Assembly: GCA_965224065.1 (NCBI GenBank) | Contig: CBDCYF010000005.1 | Coordinates: 372,001 to 436,000, forward strand | Direction: 5' to 3' | Source of the DNA: JAOTZA01 sp965224065 | GTDB lineage: Bacteria; Acidobacteriota; Thermoanaerobaculia; Multivoradales; JAHEKO01 | DNA length: 64,000 bases | Notes under the pieces: generated by a model | Told to the model about the DNA's origin: nothing | Databases searched by the model: none | What the model saw: only the letters and a program-made list of their open reading frames with translations | In this document: piece by piece, positions 51,357-60,669 of the stretch | How positions within the stretch are numbered: the stretch's first letter is position 1 | Layout of the letters: every line of letters begins with the position of its first letter | Program-made: the position numbers and the translations under genes

Positions 51357-52052
51357 ATGTCTCTGATCGAGCTCGACAACGTCGAAAAGGTCTACGACAT
51401 GGGCGCCGAGCGGGTGTTCGCCCTGGCCGGCATCGACCTCGAGATCGAGCAGGGCGAATACGTTGCCGTGATGGGCGCCTCGGGCAGCGGCAAGTCGACG
51501 CTGATGAACGTCGTCGGGTGTCTGGACCGGCCCAGCTCGGGCTCGTACCAGCTCAACGGGACGGCGGTCGAGGAGCTCTCGGACGAGGAGCTGGCGACCA
51601 TCCGAAACCGCGAGATCGGGTTTGTCTTTCAGACCTTCAATCTGCTGAGCCGAACCGACGCCCTGCACAACGTCGAGCTGCCGTTGATCTACTCGGGCAT
51701 GTCCCGCCGGGAGCGGCGCGAGCGCGCGACCCGGGCGCTCGAACGAGTGGGGCTGGCCGATCGCATGGGGCACGACTCCAACGAGCTCTCCGGCGGCCAG
51801 CGGCAACGCGTGGCGATCGCGCGCGCGCTGGTCAACGAGCCGTCGATTCTGCTCGCCGACGAGCCCACCGGGAACCTGGACTCGAGGACCTCGGACGAGA
51901 TCATGGAGCTCTTCGACGCCCTCCACACCGCCGGCAACACGGTCATTCTGGTGACCCACGAAGACGACATCGCCGCGCACGCCCGCCGCGCCATCGTGTT
52001 GCGGGACGGCAAGGTGCTGAGCGACACGCCCACCGCGGTCCCGGTCGCCTGA
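51357..52052 (+). CDS. MacB/LolD-type ABC transporter ATPase
   Basis: 231 residues: Walker A GASGSGKS (40-47), Q-loop FVFQTFNLL, signature LSGGQRQR, Walker B ILLADEPTGNLD, H-loop VTHEDD. It is separated from its permease (52063), as in many non-proteobacterial MacB systems. Powers the FtsX-type permease next door for mechanotransmission-type export. Confidence 0.95.
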   Translation: MSLIELDNVEKVYDMGAERVFALAGIDLEIEQGEYVAVMGASGSGKSTLMNVVGCLDRPSSGSYQLNGTAVEELSDEELATIRNREIGFVFQTFNLLSRTDALHNVELPLIYSGMSRRERRERATRALERVGLADRMGHDSNELSGGQRQRVAIARALVNEPSILLADEPTGNLDSRTSDEIMELFDALHTAGNTVILVTHEDDIAAHARRAIVLRDGKVLSDTPTAVPVA

Positions 52053-52062
52053 GCATCCCGAG

Positions 52063-53286
52063 ATGGTTTTTGTAGAGAATTTCCGTGTCGCCCTCCGGTC
52101 GCTGTGGGCCAACAAAATGCGCTCGCTGCTGACGACGCTCGGCATCGTGATCGGCGTGGCCGCGGTGATCGCCGTGGTGTCGATCGTCCAGGGGCTTCAG
52201 TTCCAGATCACCCAGCAGCTCCAAGGGGTCGGGGCGACCTTTATCGCGGTCAACCCGCTGGTCGACAACCGTGGCGGTGGGGTCTTTATCAGCAAGCCGG
52301 TCAAACTGACCTGGGAAGACGGCCTGGCCATCCGCGAGCAGGTGCCCGGGGTGGCGCTCATCACCCCGCTGGCGCTGGGTGGAAACCAGGTCAAGTACCG
52401 CGATCGCCAGCATGGTACGACGGTGTTTGGGGTCAACGCGGACTGGCCCGAGGTCGCCAACCATGTGGTCGAGCGCGGACGGTTTCTGTCGCAGATCGAT
52501 CTCGAGCACAGACGCAAGGTGGCCGTGGTGGGAGCCAAGATCGTCGACGAGCTGCGGCTCGGCAACGAGCCCATCGGGCGAGAGATCTATGTCGGCACGA
52601 TTCCGGTGACCGTGGTGGGGGTGATGGAGGAGCGCGGCCAGTCGCTGGGATTCGACAACGACGATCTGGTCTTTATCCCCTTCGACACGTCGTTGATGCT
52701 CTTTGGCCGCCGCGCCGCCGATCGCGTGCTGCTGCGGATGCAGGCCGAGAGTCCCAAGGTCGTCGAGCGCGTCAAGGAAGGGATCACCCAGGTGCTCAGA
52801 CGGCGCCACCGGCTGGGCGAGGACGAGCCGGACGATTTTCAGGTCATCCTCCAGGATGAGTTTCTGTCCACCGTCAACAGCATCCTCGGCAGCGTGACCG
52901 CTGTGGTGGGCGCGGTGGTCGGAGTGGCGCTCCTGGTGGGTGGGATCGGCATCATGAACATCATGCTGGTGTCGGTCACCGAGCGAACGCGCGAGATCGG
53001 CATCCGGAAATCCGTGGGAGCGCGGCGCCAGGACATCCTGGTCCAGTTTCTGATCGAGGCGATCACCCTCTCGCTCGTGGGGGGCGCGTTGGGTCTGGCC
53101 ATCGGCTATGGCCTGGGCGGTCTGGTGGCCGGCCTGTTGCCGGGAGACTGGCCGCCGGCCCACGTGCCGTTCTGGGCGGTGGCGCTCGCTTTTGGCTTTT
53201 CCACCCTGGTGGGCGTCTTTTTTGGCATTTATCCGGCAGGAAAAGCCGCGGCTCTCGATCCGATCGAGGCACTGCGCTACGAGTAG
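52063..53286 (+). CDS. MacB-type ABC transporter permease (FtsX family)
   Basis: 407 residues. N-terminal cytoplasmic/membrane part (NFRVALRSLWANKMRSLLTTLGIVIGVAAVIAVVSI in two pieces), a ~200-residue periplasmic MacB_PCD domain, then FtsX helices with the motif GGIGIMNIMLVSVTERTREIGIRKSVGARR. The last helix carries GVFFGIYPAGKAAALDPIEALRYE, the standard ending. Exports substrate (peptide, antibiotic or lipid; unknown) with the MacA- and TolC-type partners. Confidence 0.95.
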   Translation: MVFVENFRVALRSLWANKMRSLLTTLGIVIGVAAVIAVVSIVQGLQFQITQQLQGVGATFIAVNPLVDNRGGGVFISKPVKLTWEDGLAIREQVPGVALITPLALGGNQVKYRDRQHGTTVFGVNADWPEVANHVVERGRFLSQIDLEHRRKVAVVGAKIVDELRLGNEPIGREIYVGTIPVTVVGVMEERGQSLGFDNDDLVFIPFDTSLMLFGRRAADRVLLRMQAESPKVVERVKEGITQVLRRRHRLGEDEPDDFQVILQDEFLSTVNSILGSVTAVVGAVVGVALLVGGIGIMNIMLVSVTERTREIGIRKSVGARRQDILVQFLIEAITLSLVGGALGLAIGYGLGGLVAGLLPGDWPPAHVPFWAVALAFGFSTLVGVFFGIYPAGKAAALDPIEALRYE

Positions 53287-53360
53287 TGTGTGACGGACGT
53301 AACAGCCACGTCGGGAGCTGGCGGGGAAACTGGCGGTAGGGTTTTGCCCGGAGCCGTCAC

Positions 53361-53906
53361 GTGACCGAACCGATTCCGATTCAGGCTGATATTTCACTGG
53401 CACCGCCACCCGCGAGTGCCCGTTCACAGCTTTCGGAGGAGTGCCAGCGGGTGGTCGCGCTCGCGCGCACCGAAGCCTGGGACCGAGCGCTGCCCCGGTT
53501 GCGAGGTTTGATCGGGACACATGGTCTGGAAGGCGATCTCCCGGGCGATGTGTTTGCGTACTGCGGCTACGGCGTGGCACGGTTCGAGCGAAAGCTCGAA
53601 GAGGGGCTTAAGCTTTGCACGCACGCGGTGCGAGCCGCGCCATCAGATTCCCACGGTTTCTACAATCTGGCGCGCGTCCATCTGTTGAGAGGAGACCGCC
53701 GACGCGCCGTCAAGGCGCTGAAGCAGGGAGCGGCTCTCAATCCGGGACACCGAGCGCTGCGCGAGCTCCAAATGGGTATAGGGACGCGCGCTCGGCCGGT
53801 TCTCAAATTTTTGTCGCGCGACAACGTGCTGAATGTCTGGCTCGGCCGGGCTCGGGCACGGTTTCGTCGCGCCGGCCAAGAGTCCGCCGACAGAGCTATT
53901 TGGTAG
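53361..53906 (+). CDS. TPR-like hypothetical protein
   Basis: 181 residues; GTG start. Two to three helical repeats (VVALARTEAWDRALPRLRGL; LKLCTHAVRAAPSDSHGFYNLARVHLLRGDRRRAVKALKQGAALNPGH) of TPR type in the middle. The C-terminus is basic (VLNVWLGRARARFRRAGQES). No signal peptide. Function unknown. It lies between the efflux operon and the glycosyltransferase gene, all in one direction. Confidence 0.65.
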   Translation: MTEPIPIQADISLAPPPASARSQLSEECQRVVALARTEAWDRALPRLRGLIGTHGLEGDLPGDVFAYCGYGVARFERKLEEGLKLCTHAVRAAPSDSHGFYNLARVHLLRGDRRRAVKALKQGAALNPGHRALRELQMGIGTRARPVLKFLSRDNVLNVWLGRARARFRRAGQESADRAIW

Positions 53907-53945
53907 CGATTCGGCGGTCGTACCGGGCTGCTAGTCTTTCCCGGT

Positions 53946-56093
53946 ATGGCGTCACCAAACCGCGGTATCTCGGCCACCGTTGGTTGGGTGGCCTGCGCCC
54001 TTTGGGGCGTGGTCGTCGCGCTCTGGTTGGCCGACATCCGGGGAGCCCGGGTCCCGCCGACCTTCAGCCAGGCCGCCGTGCTTCTGGCGTTGGCGACCCT
54101 GACATTGCTTTTGACGTTGTGGGCGCGGAGGACCTGGCAAAGCGGTCGGGGAGGAAAGATCCTGCTGGCGCTTCTGGCGCTGTCGCTCGCCGTCCACCTG
54201 ATCGGTGCGCAGTTCGAGCTCCTCGACCACCCTCGAAGCGATGAAGGCGTCTATTTGGCGACCGCCCAGGAGATCAACGGGGGGAACATTCTCCCCGCTA
54301 CGTTCAACTACGGTCACCTTTTCTACTATCTGCCGGCGCTGGCTCTTTGGATTCAGAATCTATTCCTGGGTCTGTCCCTGTCTCTCGTCGAGGCCGTTCT
54401 CGGACTTTCCGGAGAGTTCGCCGCCAACCGGATCCTGCTGCGCGGTCTGGCGGCACTGTTGGGCGCGCTTACCGTCCTGCCGGTCTTTGCCGCGGCCCGC
54501 CGTGCGGCGGGTCTGACCGCGGCGACCCTCGCCGGTCTTTTGATCCTGCTGTCTACAAACTACACCGAGGTCGCTCAGACCGTGATCTGCGACGTGCCGG
54601 CGGGGTTCTTTGCGGCCCTGTGCCTGGCCGCGACGGCTAGGCTACTGGACGGAGAAACCACCCGAGACTACTTGCTGGCCGGCGCGGCGGCCGGGTTGGC
54701 CGCCGCCAGCAAGTATCCGGGTGGGGTCTCCGCCGTGGCGATCGTCGCCATGTGGTGCTACTGGCGTCTCCGGGCGCGGTCGTGGTCCTGGGGACTGTTG
54801 TGGTCGGGGTTGGCGGCGCTCGGAACGTTTCTGGCGGCGATGCCGGCGCTTGCGATATACAACGCGCGCGCGTTCTCGGGGCGCGGCCTGGACGTGCTGT
54901 TTGGATGGCGGCAGTACGCCTACGGCGGATGGCTGGGGGTCATGCCGCCTCAAGGGCCCGCGAGGTGGTATGGCGAGCGGATGTGGGAGGACTTTGGCCC
55001 CGCCGCCGTGCTCCTCGGTCTCACCGGCCTGTTCCTTCTCGCTCCGCGGCCTCGCCGCCGGATGCTGGTGTTGGCCGTGTTTCCGGTGATCTATCTGGTG
55101 CTCATCGGCTCGATGAACATGGTGGTTGGCCGTAACATGCAGCCACTGCTGCCCGGCGTGGCGGTCCTGTTGGGAATTGGCTGCTCGGGTTGGATGGCGC
55201 GGCTCGAGCGGTTGTGGAAGAAAGGGACCTCCCGACGGCCGCAAGCCGCCGCCACGAGCGTTCTGAGTGTCCTGGTTGTCCTGGTTATGGCGATTCCGGC
55301 CTGGCGCACCGTGAAATGGGTCGTCAGTCACAACCGCCCGGGGACCCGGGAGCTGATGAGGAACTGGATCGAAGAGAACGTTCCCCACGGCGCCGGGATT
55401 CTCAAGGAGGACTATACGCCGCAGCTGAGCCGCAGCCACTATTTGTGGAGCCAGGTCCGCAGTATTCCAAGCTTCCAGCCGAGGGTTATGCGGAGCCCGG
55501 AATGGGACTATGTTCTGCTGGCGGATACAGCCCATTATCGCTTTTTGGATCCCCGCTACCGCACCGAAGGCTGGCACGATCGGTTCGCCGAGCGGTACGA
55601 GACGCTGTTTTCCTGGGAGCTGGCGCACGAGGTTCCCCGGGACCGGTTTCGCTCCGGGCCCCGCCAGTCGTTGTATCGCATCGACGAGGGGAGGGTTCGC
55701 TATCGAAACAGGGCCACATTTACCCGCGAGGACGTCGTGTTTGTCTCCGATCCGGCTATCCTGCCAAGCGACCCGGCCAACGTGATTCTTTTCTCCTGGC
55801 GCTGGCAGTTCGCGGTCTTCAAGGAGTACCTGCGACCCGGGACCTACGAGGTGCACCTGTGGGGGGCACCCGGTCTACCCGAGGCCTACGTCCACGTGGT
55901 GACTCCCGACAACCGCGAGATTGCCAACGTCCGGGTGGACCACGGAGTGACCGTCACCGTGCCCGAGAAGGGCAAGTACTTGATCCGGGTCTTCCAAGTT
56001 CCCGGGACCGAGCTGCGAGCCCTGGAGCTCAGGCGGCGACCGATCCCGCCCGGAGCCAAGTCCGCCCCCGGACCCGATTCCGCCGCCGGCTAG
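53946..56093 (+). CDS. GT39-type (ArnT/PMT-like) membrane glycosyltransferase
   Basis: 715 residues with about 11-12 membrane helices in the first 460. The first external loop has DHPRSDEGVYLATAQEI, an acidic pair in the position of the catalytic DE/DD motif of polyprenyl-phosphate-sugar-dependent transferases. The C-terminal ~250 residues are soluble and extracytoplasmic. It should transfer a sugar from a lipid carrier onto lipid, protein or glycan outside the inner membrane. Its stop shares the bases CTAG with the stop of the convergent S9 peptidase gene. Confidence 0.82.
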   Translation: MASPNRGISATVGWVACALWGVVVALWLADIRGARVPPTFSQAAVLLALATLTLLLTLWARRTWQSGRGGKILLALLALSLAVHLIGAQFELLDHPRSDEGVYLATAQEINGGNILPATFNYGHLFYYLPALALWIQNLFLGLSLSLVEAVLGLSGEFAANRILLRGLAALLGALTVLPVFAAARRAAGLTAATLAGLLILLSTNYTEVAQTVICDVPAGFFAALCLAATARLLDGETTRDYLLAGAAAGLAAASKYPGGVSAVAIVAMWCYWRLRARSWSWGLLWSGLAALGTFLAAMPALAIYNARAFSGRGLDVLFGWRQYAYGGWLGVMPPQGPARWYGERMWEDFGPAAVLLGLTGLFLLAPRPRRRMLVLAVFPVIYLVLIGSMNMVVGRNMQPLLPGVAVLLGIGCSGWMARLERLWKKGTSRRPQAAATSVLSVLVVLVMAIPAWRTVKWVVSHNRPGTRELMRNWIEENVPHGAGILKEDYTPQLSRSHYLWSQVRSIPSFQPRVMRSPEWDYVLLADTAHYRFLDPRYRTEGWHDRFAERYETLFSWELAHEVPRDRFRSGPRQSLYRIDEGRVRYRNRATFTREDVVFVSDPAILPSDPANVILFSWRWQFAVFKEYLRPGTYEVHLWGAPGLPEAYVHVVTPDNREIANVRVDHGVTVTVPEKGKYLIRVFQVPGTELRALELRRRPIPPGAKSAPGPDSAAG

Positions 56094-58162
56094 TCGAGCG
56101 TCTCTTCGATCACGCCGACCTCGGGTACCGACAGGTACTTGTCGAACCACCCGAGCGTCCTCTCGATGAAGTCGATCTGGTGCGCCCGTTCGCGGAGCCC
56201 GTGTGGCTCGCGCGGATAGAAGACGAGCTCGGTGGGCACACCCTTGATCCGCAACGCGGTGTAGAGCTCCATCGCCTGCTCGGGGTGGACGCGTTCATCT
56301 TTGGCGCCGGTCACCACCAGTGTGGGGGTCTTGGCGTTGTCGATATGGGCGATCGGGGAGCGTTGCCAGTGAAGCTCGGGCTCGTCGAACCACCAAGAGT
56401 TCCAGTGCACCAGAGACATCTCGTAGGGGATATCGGTTGTGCCGGCGAAGGCGATCCAGTTGGTCAGCCCCGCGGCGACGACCGAGGCGCGGAAGCGATC
56501 GCTGTGCCGGGTTGCCGCCCACGCCGACATGTAGCCCCCGTAGGACCAGCCGCCGGTGCCGACCCGATCCGGGTCGACCAGGCCCTCCAGGACAAGCGAA
56601 TCCACCCCGGCGAGGATGTCCTCGAACTCGGCACCGCCGAGGTCGTCGTGGTCGGCCTTGCTGAAAGCGACTCCTTGTCCCTGGCTGCCCCGGTAGTTGG
56701 GTTGCAGCACGGCATACCCGTTCCGCGCCAGCAGTTGAACCGGATAGCCGGGGCGGGTGGTCCAGCCGTCGAGGCTGACCCCCTCGGGGCCGCCGTGGAC
56801 CTGGAGGACCAGCGGATACCTCGCGCCGGGCTCGTAGTCGAGCGGGTAGGTCAGAACGCCCGAGATCGGCATCTTGCCGGGCCCGGTCCAGTGGATCACC
56901 TCCTGGCGCGCCAGCCGGATGCCGTCGAGAACCGGATTGTGGCGGCTCAACCGTCGGGGGGCCTCGCCCTCGGGGACGACCACAAAGAGCTCCGGCGGAT
57001 GCTCGGGTGAAGAGGCCGACGCCGCAAAGATCCCGCGCTCGCCGTCGTAGTCGAGGTCTCCGATGATCAGCCTCGGCCAATCGACTGCGGTGCGCCCGCC
57101 GTCCGAGAGGTTGACATGGTACAGAGCTTGCCGCTCTCCCTCGACCGCCAGCAGGACGATGGTCTCGGAATCGTGCCAGGTGACGCGGGCACCGCTGCCG
57201 TCAAAACCTTCGGTCAGGTTGCGGGCTGAGGCTTCGGACATCGTGGAATCGTTGCCGGTTGCGCCGGCCAGGGCGACCACGAAGAGGCTCTGCGCCAGCG
57301 GGTCGTTGAGGCTGGTGGCGCCAAGGTAAGCCAGATGCTCGCCGTCGGGAGAGATCGCCATCTCCCCGAGCTTCCCGATCGTGGGGGTGACGATCTCGGG
57401 CTCACCGCCCGCTGCCGGTACCCGGTAGATTCCGGTGCGCATATATTCGTCATCGATCTGCGCGGTGGTCGCCGCCTGAAAGAGGATCGATTCCCCGTCG
57501 GGCATCCACCGGATGCCGTGGGCGTCGAGATCGGTGTCGAAGAGCCGCCGGCTCTCGCTCGACGCGACATCGAGAACCCACAGATGGCGGAACTTAGGAT
57601 CGGAGTGAAAGACTTTCCAGTCTTTGCCCGCTTCCTTCTCTTTCTTCTTTTCCTCGTCTTCGCCGTCGCGGGCCGCGTAGGCGATTTGCTTGCCGTCCGG
57701 CGACCAGGCGTGGCTCGTGACCGAGCCGTCGTGTCGGGTCAGGAGGCGCGCTTCGCCACCGTCCACCGGGATCGCATGGATTTGCGTGCCGTCGTGCACA
57801 TGCTCGCGCTTGGCCAGAAAGGACAACAGCTTGCCGTCCGGTGACCAGGCGGGCGACGACACCCGCTCCTTGTGGCCTGCAAAGTGGCGTGGCTCTCCTC
57901 CCGCGGTCGGCGCCAGCCACAACTCGGAGTAGGAGCGCCCCGGATCGTCTTTCTCGGCGCGCTGGACGTCGAGCGTATAGGCCACGCGGTCGGCGCCGGG
58001 CGAGAGAGCCACCGAGGTGACGGCCTTCAAATCGGCCACGACCTCGGCGGTGAGGGTCGGGTGCTCGGGCACCGAGTCGTCGGCGACCGCCGGCGCGGTG
58101 AGCATGACGAGAGAGAAGAGAATCGGGGTCAGCGCGAGCGCGGATCGGGCGCGGTACTTCAT
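56090..58162 (-). CDS. S9-family (acylaminoacyl/dipeptidyl-peptidase-like) serine peptidase, secreted
   Basis: 690 residues from the second ATG (58162), because AGGAGG lies right against the first ATG (58171) and nine bases from the second. Signal peptide (ALALTPILFSLVMLTAPAVA). The N-terminal beta-propeller contains WSPDGK-type blades (SPAWSPDGKLLSFLAKR; SHAWSPDGKQIAYAARDG). The C-terminal hydrolase has GTGGWSYGGYMS (nucleophile), TGAKDERVHPEQ (Asp) and EPHGLRE (His). Cleaves short peptides, probably in the periplasm. Confidence 0.92.
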   Translation of the reverse strand: MKYRARSALALTPILFSLVMLTAPAVADDSVPEHPTLTAEVVADLKAVTSVALSPGADRVAYTLDVQRAEKDDPGRSYSELWLAPTAGGEPRHFAGHKERVSSPAWSPDGKLLSFLAKREHVHDGTQIHAIPVDGGEARLLTRHDGSVTSHAWSPDGKQIAYAARDGEDEEKKKEKEAGKDWKVFHSDPKFRHLWVLDVASSESRRLFDTDLDAHGIRWMPDGESILFQAATTAQIDDEYMRTGIYRVPAAGGEPEIVTPTIGKLGEMAISPDGEHLAYLGATSLNDPLAQSLFVVALAGATGNDSTMSEASARNLTEGFDGSGARVTWHDSETIVLLAVEGERQALYHVNLSDGGRTAVDWPRLIIGDLDYDGERGIFAASASSPEHPPELFVVVPEGEAPRRLSRHNPVLDGIRLARQEVIHWTGPGKMPISGVLTYPLDYEPGARYPLVLQVHGGPEGVSLDGWTTRPGYPVQLLARNGYAVLQPNYRGSQGQGVAFSKADHDDLGGAEFEDILAGVDSLVLEGLVDPDRVGTGGWSYGGYMSAWAATRHSDRFRASVVAAGLTNWIAFAGTTDIPYEMSLVHWNSWWFDEPELHWQRSPIAHIDNAKTPTLVVTGAKDERVHPEQAMELYTALRIKGVPTELVFYPREPHGLRERAHQIDFIERTLGWFDKYLSVPEVGVIEETLD

Positions 58163-58324
58163 ACTTGACATCCTCCTGGGCTTCCGAGGGAACGCTCGAT
58201 GGATAGCGCAACGGCCTCGAAGGGTGACGGGGACCGGGCCGTTTCGGTCGAGCGGATGCCGCAGAGGATATCAGGTGTTCCGGCGTTTCCTCCCGACGGT
58301 CCCGGCGAGCGCCGGGTCGGCCGG

Positions 58325-58789
58325 CTATTCGAGCCAGAACGTGCCGGTCCGCCGTTCGCTCCCGCGACGGATCTCCCCGTGCTCGCCCGTAAGTCGGCCG
58401 TCGGTGAACTCGCCCCGGAAGACGAACTTGCGGCGTTTGTTCTCGTTGAAGACGGTGCCTTTTAGGGCCCCTTCGGTAAGCGAGCCCTTGGCGGTACCCG
58501 AGTAGGTGTGGGGTTGGCCGTTGAACCGGAACTTGAATTCGACGTCGTATTCCGCGGGCTCGACCTCGACGAGCTCTTCGTTCAACCTCGGGCGTTTGGT
58601 CTGGACAAAACTCGCAGTGAGATTCTCGGCCTCGTTCTGATAAGTCCAGACGTATTCACCATGCAGAGTCGTAGTTTGCTCGTCAGAGTCGGAGTCATCG
58701 GCCGGTGCGGTGCCGGGGAGGACGAGGAGGGGCGTAGCGACAAAGGCCATCCGCAAGAGTCGCCACCGGACCGGGTTGTTCGATCTCAT
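58325..58789 (-). CDS. Secreted hypothetical beta-rich protein
   Basis: 154 residues from the ATG at 58789 (GGGAG seven bases upstream); a TTG at 58813 is less likely. Signal peptide (LLRMAFVATPLLVLPGTAPA). The mature part is all-beta in pattern (LHGEYVWTYQNEAENLTASF; YDVEFKFRFNGQPHTYSGTA; FVFRGEFTDGRLTGEHGEI). This resembles small lipocalin-like secreted proteins. No catalytic motif. Function unknown. Confidence 0.6.
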   Translation of the reverse strand: MRSNNPVRWRLLRMAFVATPLLVLPGTAPADDSDSDEQTTTLHGEYVWTYQNEAENLTASFVQTKRPRLNEELVEVEPAEYDVEFKFRFNGQPHTYSGTAKGSLTEGALKGTVFNENKRRKFVFRGEFTDGRLTGEHGEIRRGSERRTGTFWLE

Positions 58790-58945
58790 CGCGTAGCTCC
58801 CATCTAGTGACAAAAATGGCTCGAGAGCCGGCGGATCCGTCTGTCCGCTCCACTTATCGTAATCCTACGAACGTTTCGGGCAAAGGTTCGGCCGTGTTCA
58901 TGGCGCCACCGTTGCCAGCTCGCCATTCATGGCCGACCGACATTC

Positions 58946-60046
58946 TCACGGTTCACCGTACCGATAGCCCCGCTGCGCCCGTACCACCAGACCGGGTGTT
59001 CGGGCGCGAACACGAACGCGTTGGTAGCCGCGCTCCCCGCTTGGGTGGCCCGAGCGGTAGCTCAGCAGGTAGTAGGCCGTGTTTTCTCGGGCGATCGACC
59101 GCAGGGGGCGGGCGAAGGAGACAAAGTTGCGGTAGTAGACGCCTCCCGTGTCGGTGGCCAGGGTGTTGAGAAACGCGCTCTGCGAGTGCCGGGAGCCCTG
59201 AGCCGTGAGGTCGATCGGGTAGACGGCCACGTTGGCGTCGTTGAGCGCTCGTTCAAGAGCGGGATAGCGGCGCCGGTCGGGGACCGCCGAGCGGTCCAAG
59301 ACCTCGACGTCTCCGAATCCGATCCCGAAGTAGAGAAGGGTCTTGCGGCCCGCGACGTGACCCGAGGCTTCCGCCAGGCGACGCAAGGCTGTGTGGATCT
59401 CTCGCGTCTTCTTGTTGGCTTTCTGGCTGGTGGGCAGCTCGCGAAGAAGCGACGGGGCGCCGGCCCCTGCCGGCTCCCGGGTCCAGCGGCTTTTCTCGGG
59501 ATCTCGGCTGCGCTCGGCTTCGAGGAGAGCCTGGAACAGCGCTTCGCGGTCCTGCGTGAAGTCGTGAAAAACCTTGAGCCGGCCGCCAAAGCCCGCCACT
59601 GCCACCCAGTCCGACGGCTGCATGTTCTCCTGGACCCAGCGGCGACTCTGGCGGGCCGCGTCGCTCTGGCGCCGGGTTAGCCGGTTGAACCGGTTGGCGA
59701 CGGCACGAACATCGTGGAAGAAGAAGATGAAGTATCGGCTCGCCGGGATGGCGGAAGTCCCGGGACCGGTCGGATCGTCCCGGTAACGAGTGGTGTAGAA
59801 ATCCGCCCCGGTGAGCGCCATCTCGTGGCCGTTTTCCTCGACCAGGAAATCGTCCTTGCCGAGCCCCACCACGGGATTTCCCCTGCGATCGGTGACCACG
59901 ACGTCGAGCAAAACTTCGGTGATGTCGATTTCCTCATCGAAGGTCTGTGTGTCTCCCTCCTGAAGCGGCGTCGAGCCGGCTGGCGGGGGGACCGCCAGAA
60001 GTGCCGAGTAGAGGGTGAACAGGACGCCGGCTTTGTGCCTTCTCAC
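58946..60046 (-). CDS. VWFA-related Acidobacterial domain protein, secreted
   Basis: 366 residues; GTG start, signal peptide (VLFTLYSALLAVPPPAGS). The family opening is clear: ITEVLLDVVVTDRRGNPVVGLGKDDFLVEENG, then the von Willebrand-like domain with YFIFFFHDVRAVANRF where the metal site would be; the classic DxSxS is degenerate. It ends with the typical YYLLSYRSGHPSGERGYQRVRV. The family is widespread and duplicated in Acidobacteria; functions are unknown, probably surface adhesion or protein binding. It gives the best hint to the organism. Confidence 0.85.
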   Translation of the reverse strand: MRRHKAGVLFTLYSALLAVPPPAGSTPLQEGDTQTFDEEIDITEVLLDVVVTDRRGNPVVGLGKDDFLVEENGHEMALTGADFYTTRYRDDPTGPGTSAIPASRYFIFFFHDVRAVANRFNRLTRRQSDAARQSRRWVQENMQPSDWVAVAGFGGRLKVFHDFTQDREALFQALLEAERSRDPEKSRWTREPAGAGAPSLLRELPTSQKANKKTREIHTALRRLAEASGHVAGRKTLLYFGIGFGDVEVLDRSAVPDRRRYPALERALNDANVAVYPIDLTAQGSRHSQSAFLNTLATDTGGVYYRNFVSFARPLRSIARENTAYYLLSYRSGHPSGERGYQRVRVRARTPGLVVRAQRGYRYGEP

Positions 60047-60157
60047 GCTCTCAGCCTATCGGAAAGGCGCCGTCCTCCCTGGTCCGCGGCTGTCGTGGAT
60101 GAGAAGATGCACCGCGTCCGGGTTGCGCTCGAGCGCCTCGCCGCACCGGTTCCGCCG

Positions 60158-60640
60158 ATGAAAGAAAAACACATTCGCATCCGGATCGAGCAGTGTCTGG
60201 CGCTGGCCAAGGCCTCCAACTGCCCGCGGCGCAAGTTCGCCGCTCTCCTGCTCGATCCCGACCGCAACGTGGTCTTGATGGATGGCTACAACGGCGGCCC
60301 GCGGGGTGGGGGAGAGCTGTGCGGCGGGGACGTCTGCCTGCGGGACGAGATGGAGATCCCGTCGGGCCAGCGGATGGAGGTCGGTTGTCACCACGCCGAG
60401 ATGAACGTGGTCTGCAACTGTGCCGCGTCGGGAGTTGCCACCAAGGGTGCCTGGCTTCTGGTCACCGGGGAGCCGTGCATGGGCTGCGCCAAGCTCATTC
60501 ACCACGCGGGGATCGTCAAGGTGGTGGTCGTTGGCGGCGGCTATGCCGGCGAGAACGGGGTCTCCTACCTCACCGCCCACGGCGTCGAGATCCAGAGCGT
60601 CGAGGGCCCGCAAGACGAGCGGCTCAAAAAGATCGGTTAG
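60158..60640 (+). CDS. dCMP deaminase-like zinc deaminase (ComEB type)
   Basis: 160 residues from the ATG at 60158, matching the usual family start; an upstream ATG at 60105 with GGATGAGAAG is an alternative. Zinc site: CHHAEMN (His plus catalytic Glu) and GEPCMGCAKLI (PCxxC). A second ligand cluster GGGELCGGDVCLRDE lies in the insert typical of dCMP deaminases. Likely converts dCMP to dUMP or acts on a related nucleotide. Stand-alone gene. Confidence 0.85.
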   Translation: MKEKHIRIRIEQCLALAKASNCPRRKFAALLLDPDRNVVLMDGYNGGPRGGGELCGGDVCLRDEMEIPSGQRMEVGCHHAEMNVVCNCAASGVATKGAWLLVTGEPCMGCAKLIHHAGIVKVVVVGGGYAGENGVSYLTAHGVEIQSVEGPQDERLKKIG

Positions 60641-60669
60641 CTAGGGCCGGCACCAGACCAGTGCAGCGG

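Noticed and set aside
55190..57010. Long plus-strand open frame of about 600 codons
   Set aside because: Overlaps the GT39 gene in another frame and is antisense to the S9 peptidase; both of those have clear motifs.
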